The translations under genes and the position numbers were made by a program. From Thinopyrum elongatum (taxonomy: Eukaryota > Streptophyta > Magnoliopsida > Poales > Poaceae), in assembly GCA_011799875.1 (NCBI GenBank), contig CM022303.1:298108362-298172361 (forward strand): DNA of 64,000 bases, read 5' to 3'. Below the pieces are notes generated by a model. That model saw only the letters and a list, made by a program, of their open reading frames with translations, was not told the origin of the DNA and ran no database searches. Position 1 is the stretch's first letter; each line of letters begins with the position of its first letter. Below are positions 55,899 to 64,000 of the stretch, one piece after another.

Positions 55899-58681
55899 CT
55901 AAGTTACCTCAACAGGGATATGCATATCCCCAACAATAAGTATGTCATATTTCTTTTTTGTAGTAGGTAGAGGGAGTTGAAAACTTCCAATAGTAATTAT
56001 CGAAGATTTTTCAATAACATTAATACCATTCACTTGGAATTGTTTCTTCGGAAGGTGCATCGTATGATTATTACCATTGATATGAAAAGTGACCTTGCTT
56101 TTATTGCAATCAATAACAACCCCTGCTGTATTCAAAAAGGGTCTTCCAAGGATAATTGACATGTTGTCGTCCTCGGGCATCTCAAGTATAACAAAGTCTG
56201 TTAAGATAGTAACATTTGCAACAACAACGGGCATATCCTCACAAATACCGATAGGTATGGAAGTTGATTTGTCAGCCATTTGCAATGATATTTCAGTAGG
56301 TGTGAGTTTATTCAAATCAAGTCTTTTATATAAAGAGAAAGGCATAACACTAACACCAGCTCCTAAATCACACAAAGCAATTTTGACATAATTCCTTTTG
56401 ATGGAGCAAGGTATAGTTGGTATTCCTGGATCTCCAAGTTTTTTAGGTACTCCATCCTTAAAAGAGTAATTAGCAAGCATGGTAGAGATTTCAGCTTCAG
56501 GTATTTTTCTTTTATTAGTGACAATTTCTTTCATGTATTTCGCATAAAGGGCCATCTTTAAAATATTAGTCAAGCGGGTACGCAAAAAGACTGGCCTAAG
56601 AATTTCAGCAAAGCGTTCAAATTCGTCATCGTCTTTTTTCTTAGATGGTTTAGGTGGAAAGGGCATGGGTTTCTGAACCCATGGTTCTCTTTCTTTACCA
56701 TGTTTTCTAGCGACAAAGTCTCTCTTATCATAACGTTTATTTTTAGGTTGTGGGTTATCAAGATCAACAACAGGTTCTATCTCAACATCATTATCTAGTT
56801 CTTTATCACTGTCTGGTTGAGTATCTTCATGAACATCATCATTATCATTTTCATTATCACTAGATGAATGTCCATTACCGGATTGAGTTTCAGCATCAGA
56901 GATAGAGGCATCATTGTTATTTTCAGAAGGTTTTTCTATTTCAGGTTCACTAGAGGTATGCAAAGTCCTATCATTTTTCTTTTTCTTCTTCTTTTTAGAA
57001 GGACTAGGTGCATCAGTGTTAATTCTTTGAGAGTCTTGTTCAATTCTTTTAGGGTGTCCTTCAGGGTAAAGTGGTTCCTGAGTCATTTTGCCTCCTCTAG
57101 TTGCTACTCTAACAACAAAATCATTCATATTATTATTCATTTCACTAAGCAATTCTCTTTGAGATTGAGCAACTTGTTCTAACTGAGTTTGAACCATAGA
57201 GGCATGTTCTCATACACCCCTAACATCATTAGTGATTCTAAATAACAAGACACTCAAGCGAGCAATCATATCAGAGTTTTGTTTTAATTGTTTCATAACA
57301 TTTGCATTGAAGTGATCTTGTTTCATAATGTAGTTGTCGAATTCATATAAGCATTGACTAGGATGTTTATTGTAAGGGATGTCACCTTCATCAAACTTTA
57401 ATAAAGAATTTACCTCTACCACCTGTGGTGGTGGTGTGTCAAGTCCATGTATTTCTTCAATAGGTGGTAAATTCTTAACATCTTCAGCTTTAATACCTTT
57501 TTCCTTCATGCATTTCTTTGCCTCTTGCATATCTTCAGGACTGAGAAATAGAATACCCCTGTTCTTCGGAGTGGGTTTAGGCGGTGGTTAAGGAAGAGTC
57601 CAATCATCATAATTTTTCAATATATTGTTCAACAATTCCTCAGCTTGTTCAATAGTTTGTTCCCTGAAAACACAACCAGCACAACTATCTAGGAAGTCCC
57701 TAGAAGCATCGGTTAGTCCATTATAGAAGATACCAAGTATTTCATTTTTCTTAAGAGGATGGTCTGGCAAAGCATTAAGCAATTGGAGAGGCCTCCCCAA
57801 GCTTGTGGGAGACTCTCTTCTTCAATTTGCACAAAGTTAAATATTTCCTGTAAGGCAACTTGTTTCTTATGAGCAGGAAAATATTTTTCAGAGAAGTAGT
57901 AAATCATATCCCGGGGACTACGCACACAACTAGGAGCAAGAGTATTGTACCATATCTTAGCATCACCCTTTAATGAGAACGAAAATAGTTTGAGGATATA
58001 GTAGTAACGAATTTTCTCATCATGAGCAAATACGGTGTCTATATCATTTAGTTTAGTAAGATGTGCCACTGCAGTTTCAGTTTCATAGCCACGGAAGGGA
58101 TCAGATTCGACCAAAGTAATTAACTCTGGGGCGACAGAGAATTCATGATCCTTATCGGTAACAAAGATAGGTGAAGTAGCAAACTTAGGATCACATTTCA
58201 TTCTAGCATTCAAAGATTTTTCTTTCAGTTTGCATAATAATTTCTTAAGATCATCCCTATCATTGCAAGCAAGAAAGTCTCTAGCTATCTCCTCATCCAT
58301 AACATAACCCTCAGGTATCTTAGGCAATTCAAATCTAGGAGAGCTAGGCCTAATAGGTGTTTCATAGTTCTCAGTTTCAAGGACTTCATCAGATTCGGTA
58401 ATTTCATCAGTTTCAGCAATTTCATTCTCTTTAGCTCTAGCAAGTTTTTCATCAAGAAATTCACCTAGTGGCACATTATCATCAAGCAAAGTACTAGCAT
58501 CATTCATAGCAGAAGTATCATCATCAATAACTTGCGACATATCAGGATCAATAGCATGTGGTGGTGTTGCAAGCTTACTCAAAACATAAGGTGAATCAAG
58601 TGCAGAGTGTGATGGCAAATCCTTATCTCCCCTCGTCTTAGAGGGAACGATCTTGGTTTTGGTATCTTTTAGATTCCTCAT
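55899..58681 (-). pseudogene. gag: Element D gag-protease (Athila type)
   Basis: The ATG at 58681 starts MRNLKDTKTKIVPSKTRGD. The frame is open to about 57800, where it shifts, then continues with TAA at 57588 and TGA at 57210 (a CGA to TGA change by context) to the end at 55899. The gag core is at about 58100-57800 (KIRYYYILKLFSFSLKGDAK, WYNTLAPSC). A Lys-rich, Asp/Glu-rich linker follows, then the protease-like domain with CDLGAGVSVMPFSLYKRL near 56320-56376 and SIILGRPFLNTAG. D-L-G-A is the Athila variant of the aspartic protease motif. The protein ends with DMHIPVEVT, as in E. Confidence 0.9.
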
Positions 58682-58731
58682 AGTGATAAATAGATATAAA
58701 TCCCAAGTGAATCAACAAATATAGCTATGCT

Positions 58732-58748
58732 CCCCGGCAACGGCGCCA
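58732..58748 (-). other. Element D primer binding site
   Basis: The minus strand reads TGGCGCCGTTGCCGGGG, identical to the site of element A. It begins about ten bases after the LTR end. Confidence 0.88.
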
Positions 58749-58759
58749 GAAAAAGGTCT

Positions 58760-60154
58760 TGATAACCCACAAGTATAGGGGATCGCAACAGTTTTCGAGG
58801 GTAGAGTATTCAACCCAAATTTATAGATTCGACACAAGGGGAGCCAAAGAATATTTGTAAGTATTAGCAGTTGAGTTGTCAATTCAACCACACCTGGAGA
58901 TTAAATATCTGCAGCAGGGTAATCAGTAGCACAATAGTATGATAGTTTTGATAGCAGTGGTAACAGTAGCAATGGTAACGGTAACATCAGTAACAGTTTT
59001 GTAGTAGTTGTAACAATAGCAATAGCAATAGTAACTTAGAAAGAACAATATGTGGAAAACTCGTAGGCATTGGATCGGTGAATTCGTTGGATGATATTCA
59101 TCATATAATAGTCATAACCTAGGGCGACACAGAACTAGCTCTAGTTCGTAAATATAATGTAGGCATGCATTCCCTAAATAGTCATATGTGCTTATGGAAA
59201 AGAACTTGCATGACATCTTTTGTCCTACCCTCCCGTGGCAGCGGGGTCCATAAGGAAACTAAGGGATATTAAGGCCTCCTTTTAATAGAGAGCCAGAACA
59301 AATCATTAACACAGAATGAATGCATGAACTCCTCAAACTACGGTCATCATAGGAAAGTATCCCAATTACTGTCACCCTGGGGTTTATGGGTCATAACACG
59401 TAATAGGTGCATATGACTTGCAAGATCGGATCTAGAACATAGATATAATGGTGAAAACATAAACGGTTCAGATCTGAAATCATGGCACTCGGGCCCTAGT
59501 GACAAGCATTAAGCATAGCAAAGTCATAGCAACATCAATCTCAGAACATAGTGGATACTAGGGATCAAGCCCTAACAAAACTAACTCGATTACATGATGA
59601 ATCTCATCCAACTCCTCACCGACCAGCGAGCCTACGAAGGAATTACTCACTCCCGGTGGGGAGCATCATGGAATTGGTGATGACGAAGACCAAAGATTCC
59701 CCTCTCCGGAGCCCCGAACGGGCTCCAGATCTGGACTCCTGATGAAGAACAGGAGGTGGCGGCGGCTCCGTATCGTAAAACATGATGAAACTTCCTCGCT
59801 TATTTTTTTCTACAAAAATAGGAATTTATAGAGTTGGGATTAGGGTCAGCGGAGCCCCGAGGGCCCCACAACCCACCAGGGCGTGCCAGGGGGGTGGCGC
59901 GCCCTGGTGTCTTGTGGGCAGCCAGGCCCCCCCCCTCCAGTGGTTCTTGGTTCCAGTATTTTTTATTTATTCTGAAATAATTCTCCAAAAATTTCATCGA
60001 AATCCGAGAACTTTTATTTCTGCACAAAAACAACACCATGGTAGTTCTGTTGAAAACAGCGTCAGTCCGGGTTAGTTTCATTCAAATCATGCAAATTAGA
60101 GTCCAGGACAAGAGCAAAAGTGTTAGGAAAAGTAGATACGATGGAGACGTATCA
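58760..60154 (-). repeat. Element D 5' LTR (1395 bp)
   Basis: On the minus strand it starts TGATACGTCTCCATCGTATC. A CTATAAATTCC box is at 59821-59831. A purine/AC-rich low-complexity stretch with repeated GTAACAGTAGCAA words is at about 58950-59040. The base after the LTR begins ATAAA, the expected target duplication in element E; the left copy is lost. Confidence 0.9.
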
Positions 60155-61437
60155 ATAAACACTCATCATGAGAATAACCCGCTTAGCATGGAAGATACTG
60201 ACTACCCCCTGTCGCTCCATGAGCGGTCCAAGCACACAAATCAGATGTTCATTTGAAATTTTAGAGGTGGCACATGCAAATTTACTTGGAACGACAGGGT
60301 AATACCGCATATAGGTAGATATAGTGGACTCATCTGGAATAACTTTGGTTTAAGGATTTTGATGCACAAGCAGTATTCCCGCTTAGTACAGGCGTAGGCT
60401 AGCAACAGGCTGAGAAGCGACTAGCTAGAGAGTGAAAACGGTCATGAACATGCTTTATGAATAATCAACATTGAATACTAGCATGAGTGGGATATAAACA
60501 CCATGAACATAAATATCGTGGAGGCTATGTTAGTTTTGATTCAAATACATGCGTGAACATGTGCCAAGTCAAGCCACTTGAAACATTCAGAGGAGGATAC
60601 CATATCATCATACTACATCACAATCATTTTAATGCATGTTGACACACAAGATAAATCATTATAAACTCCTAGCTACTTAAGCATGGCATGAGCAACTATA
60701 ATCTCTAATTGTCATTGCACACATGTTTGATCATAATATGCTGAATCATGGATACTGAGTTAAACATATTTACCAAAACAAGTTGAGTTCATACCCGCTT
60801 TCCTCTGCCACAGTCACTTCATCAAATATCGTCATTATTGCTTTTCACTTGTATGACCGAATGATATGAAAATAATAATACTGTAAGAGTGCGGTGGACT
60901 AAGCTGGAATCTGCAAAATTTTATTCAAAGGGAAAGACAAAATAATATGGGCTCTTTATTAGGTCAACAATAATGCATATGAGAGCCACTCAACATTTTC
61001 ATCGTGGTCTTTCCCTTGGTATGAGTCAACAAAAGAAAAGGAAAAGAATTTCAAAGAAAAGCACTAAAATATTTTTGGAGTTTTTAGATTTTCTTGAAGA
61101 AAACCAATTAAAGAAGGAAAAACAAAAACGAGAAAACTATTTACACGGGAAAGCTCCCAACAAGCAAAAGAAGAAACGGGAAATCATTTTGGGTTTTGTT
61201 TTATTACTACAACTAAATTAAACTTAGAAATAAAAACCGAAAAGAAGCAAGAAATATTTTTGGATTTTCTCAAAGTTTTTCAAACACACAAGAAGAAAGC
61301 AAGAAAATAAATCTAACATGGATAATACAATGAAAAAGTGTGGATACCGACAACTGGAATGAAATGTGTGAACATGAATATAATGTCGGTGGAAATACGT
61401 ACTCCCCCAAGCTTAGACTTTTGGCCTAGCTTGGTAA
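60155..61437 (-). other. Element E 3' internal non-coding region
   Basis: The first part (60155-60420) matches element A around 22640-22850 and element C around 49565-49830. A late segment at about 61395-61415 has CCCCCAAGCTTAGAC, a partial purine-tract word. No supported gene. Confidence 0.65.
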
Positions 61438-62452
61438 TCACCATCCGTAATAGCCACCCGATACCATGTGAAAGTGATGTGGCGGCGACACCTGAGCGTC
61501 CCACTCCTCGGGCTCCTCCTCTACCGCTGCCTGGTTGTTCCGGTAGGCAATAATGTCCTCTGGCATGACCCTGTATCCGTGCCTGGCAAAAGAATCAAAC
61601 AAAGCAGGTGCAGGCAACGGGATAACATCACGGGTTTCCACACTAAAAACCAAATTGTAACGAATGTGATGAAAAGAATCGGCAGAATCAGTAAACTGGT
61701 GAGCCACCATCGCCTGGTGATCTAGATAAGCCCGAGGCAAAGGATAATCATGTTGGAGTATCTGAACATTAAAATGACTCGCTAAGCGAGTGGCATAAAT
61801 ACCACCATGAATTTTGACCTTAGTTCTGTTGAGGTGCAGACGACGTGCAATAATAGCCCCTAGGCTAAAGGTGTGATTATTGTGCACTGCACAGTGTAAA
61901 ATGGCGAGGTTGGGAGCACTAAGTGCACCGGCTTTCTCTCTAGCAGTTAAACACTTCGCATTGAATAAAGCAAAGTAATGCACAGAAGGAAACTGCAAAC
62001 TAGTGGCGGTGGCTTTCGACACGCCTCTTTCCTCACCCACTGTCAAAGTGAGGAGGAAGTCCTCAAACTCTGCCGCCTAGGCTCTCTTAATTCCCCGTCA
62101 GAGGGAATCAAACATATGTCACAAAAGTCAGTGAGTGGTATCTGATGGGTTTCAGAATATAAATTAAACCGCACCTCAGGATGTTCCTATTCAGAAAATA
62201 AACATTTTACACAAAGGAATTCGTGAGGAGGTGGTGTTGGTCACACTCATCTGCGAGGAAGTCGGTCAGCCCGGCATTGGCAATGAATTGGGCAAACTCT
62301 TGGTGGAACCCGGCCTCATCCATGAAGGCATTATGTGGCCATTCGCTCGGCCACACCTCTACCGTTCTCGGAGTGTTGAGGTCATTGTCCGATGATTCCC
62401 CAATGACTCCCTTGGCATTCTTTTTGGAGCAAAACTTACTGAAGATACTCAT
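61438..62452 (-). pseudogene. Element E second ORF: Athila-ORF1-like protein, frameshifted
   Basis: The ATG at 62452 starts MSIFSKFCSKKNAKGVIGES and is open to about 62207 (..HHLLTNSFV). A degraded stretch of about 160 bases follows, with frame changes and a stop. An open part at 62046-61438 contains SLQFPSVHYFALFNAKCL, LGAIIARRLHLNRTKV and HGGIYATRLASHF, and ends VSGGYYGW. The middle block matches the element D protein. Full length would be near 335 residues. Function unknown; the Athila ORF1 family lies between pol and the 3' LTR in autonomous elements. Confidence 0.72.
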
Positions 62453-62472
62453 CTTTTCCTATGAATAAAATT

Positions 62473-62692
62473 CTGAAAATTTTAGTCCATAAAATTTTTG
62501 TCAACAAAACTTCACAAGATTAATAGCAACTACTCATAAGGATGCCTAGAGGCCATATTAAGCATTCAAACTACTTAGAACTCTAAGAATTCAACATGCA
62601 AGCCCATTTACAGCAGCACCAAGAGTAGCTAATTATTCAAAATATAAACCACTAGAACAAAAACTAATTGGAGCAATGGAGGAGTCACATAC
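62473..62692 (-). other. Predicted 220-base leader intron of the element E second ORF
   Basis: Donor GCTACTTG|GTATGTGA at 62692 and acceptor AAATTTTCAG at 62473, 20 bases before the ATG. Upstream at about 62790-62800 the (CT)n tract remains but the TATA box seen in D is deleted. Confidence 0.55.
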
Positions 62693-63239
62693 CAAGTAGC
62701 AATCCCCCAAAACAGTTTCGGAAACAGAGCTTCGAGCAAAGAGATCGAAATCTGCGGGTTTGAGAGCAAGAACACGAGAGAGAGAGAGAGCTATGGTGAT
62801 TTTTTTCTAGAGGTAGGAGATGACATGGGCTAAAGAGATAAGTGAGGGGACCCACATGGGGCCCACCACCCACCAGGCACGCCTTGGGTGGCTGGTACGC
62901 CCTGGTGTCTTGTGGGCACCAGGGGCACCCCCCTATGATGTTATTTGTACCAGAAATTAAGAAATATTCAGAAAAAACATGTTAAAATTTCAGGGCATTC
63001 AGAGCACTTTTATTTTTGGGTCATTTTTTTATTGCACGGAAAATTCAGAAAACAAACTAAACATGGCATTTTATTTTATTTAACTAAGAAAAACAGAAAA
63101 CAAAAGGCAGGGACAGAAAGTTGTGCTTACTAAATTCATCGACCACATGCCTCTCGAAAAGAATCCATTAATAAGGTTGATCGAGTCTTATTAACAATCC
63201 CTTTCGATTAACATGAACCCAAAGAACTTTCATAAAACA

Positions 63240-64000
63240 CTAAGTTACCTCAACAGGGATATGCATATCCCCAACAATAAGTATTTCATATTTCTTTTTG
63301 CCAGTAGGCAAAGGGAGTTGAAAACTTCCAATAGTAATTGTCGGAGATTTTTCAATAACATTAATACCATTCACTTGAAATTGTTTCGTCAGAAAGTGCA
63401 CCGTATGCTCATTACCATTGATATGAAAAGTAACTTTGCTTTTATTGCAATCAATAACAGCCCCTGCACTATTCAAAAAGGGTCTACCAAGGATAATCAA
63501 CATGTTGTCGTCCTCGGGCATCTCAAGTATAACAAAGTCTGTTAAGATAGTAACATTTGGAACAACAATGGGCACATCCTCACAAATACCGATAGGTATG
63601 GCAGTTGATTTGTCAGCCATTTGCAAAGATATTTCAGTAGGTGTGAGTTTATTAAAATCAAGTCTTTTATATAAAGAGAAAGGCATAACACTAACACCAA
63701 CTCCTAAATCACACAAAGCAATTTTGACATAATTTCTTTTGATAGAGCATGGTATAGTTGGTATTCCCGGATCTCCAAGTTTTTTAGGTACTCTATTATT
63801 AAAAGAATAATTAGCAAGCATGGTGGAGATTTCAGCTTCATGTATCTTTCTTTTATTGGTGACAAGTTCTTTCATGTATTTTGCATAAGGGGCCATCTTT
63901 AAAATATCAGTCAAACGGGTACGCAAAAAGACTGGCCTAACCATTTCAGCAAAGCGTTCAAATTCTTCATCATATTTTTTCTTAGATGATTTAGGTGGAA
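63240..64000 (-). CDS. gag: Element E gag-protease, C-terminal part
   Basis: Open from the window edge to the stop at 63240. It begins within a Lys-rich linker and EEFERFAEMVRPVFLRTRL, then CDLGVGVSVMPFSLYKRL (protease-like motif, A to V against element D), IILGRPFLNSAGAV, and the shared end GDMHIPVEVT. About 90% of positions match element D by eye. Gag core and N-terminus are outside the window. No lesion is visible in this part. Confidence 0.88.
   Translation of the reverse strand, partial: PPKSSKKKYDEEFERFAEMVRPVFLRTRLTDILKMAPYAKYMKELVTNKRKIHEAEISTMLANYSFNNRVPKKLGDPGIPTIPCSIKRNYVKIALCDLGVGVSVMPFSLYKRLDFNKLTPTEISLQMADKSTAIPIGICEDVPIVVPNVTILTDFVILEMPEDDNMLIILGRPFLNSAGAVIDCNKSKVTFHINGNEHTVHFLTKQFQVNGINVIEKSPTITIGSFQLPLPTGKKKYEILIVGDMHIPVEVT

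Larger units (their letters stand above)
54379..60154 (-). mobile_element. Element D: Sabrina-like (Athila lineage) element without pol, minus strand
   Basis: The 5' LTR (58760-60154), primer site, gag-protease (58681-55899), leader, and 5' part of an Athila-ORF1-like gene (55087-54379) are present. The 3' part and 3' LTR are missing, replaced by element C and what lies left of it. The LTR reads TGATAACCCACAAGTATAGG on the plus strand, which I recognise as Sabrina type. No RT or integrase lies between protease and the second ORF, as expected for non-autonomous Sabrina. Confidence 0.85.
60155..64000 (-). mobile_element. Element E: Sabrina-like (Athila lineage) element, runs off the window
   Basis: Internal region only: 3' non-coding DNA, Athila-ORF1-like gene (62452-61438), leader, and gag-protease from 63240 onward. 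The order and sequence parallel element D. The 5' LTR should be to the right of the window. The 3' portion was interrupted by D at 60154/60155 and is not found in the window. Confidence 0.85.

Overview
The window is plant intergenic DNA made almost entirely of nested LTR retrotransposons. The organism is very probably a Triticeae grass (wheat, Aegilops, rye or barley type). The evidence is the Angela/WIS-type Copia LTR (starts TGTTGGAAATATGCCC), the Fatima-type Gypsy LTR (starts TGAGGGAGTCCTGGATTAGG), Sabrina/Athila-like Gypsy elements with LTRs starting TGATACGTCTCC, and a Stowaway MITE (CTCCCTCCGTCC ends, TA duplication). I see no host protein gene, rRNA, tRNA or CRISPR array. Family names are from recognition of termini and proteins, not from a search.

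Layout, left to right. 1-1760 is the 5' LTR and first gag codons of an unnamed minus-strand element (N1), inserted in the left LTR of an Angela element. Angela (minus strand) runs from 1761 to about 45805 and is split by two large insertions. The first, element A (3737-26798, minus, target duplication GATCC), is interrupted by element B (6108-22639, minus, CCCTG). B carries a Stowaway MITE (8378-8491) and a Fatima element (11500-20868, plus, CCAAG). The second insertion in Angela is element G (27349-40668, plus, GTCTT), a Tat-type Gypsy element with gag, protease, RT, two RNase H domains and integrase. Right of Angela lie an unclassified LTR-like block X (about 45806-48363), element C (48364-54378, minus, left LTR truncated), Sabrina-like element D (54379-60154, minus) into whose second ORF C inserted, and Sabrina-like element E (60155-64000, minus, runs off the window) into which D inserted.

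How the genes work together. G and Angela encode complete but broken retrotransposition machineries. Fatima, D and E (as far as visible) have gag-protease but no pol, so they would need polymerase and integrase from relatives. A, B and C encode only unknown proteins near the 5' LTR. Both Tat-type elements, Fatima and G, carry a large antisense gene between gag/pol and the 3' LTR. It is transcribed toward gag, has its own TATA box and GT-AG introns, and in Fatima all four splice phases agree. D and E carry an Athila-ORF1-like gene behind a conserved leader with a GT-AG intron; D also has a TATA box.

LTR pair divergences counted by eye follow the nesting order: Angela about 6%, A about 4%, B about 3%, Fatima 1.9%, with G at 3.6% inside Angela. 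Nearly all coding regions carry a few stops or single-base shifts; the exceptions are the 227-codon ORF of element A and the visible part of the E gag.
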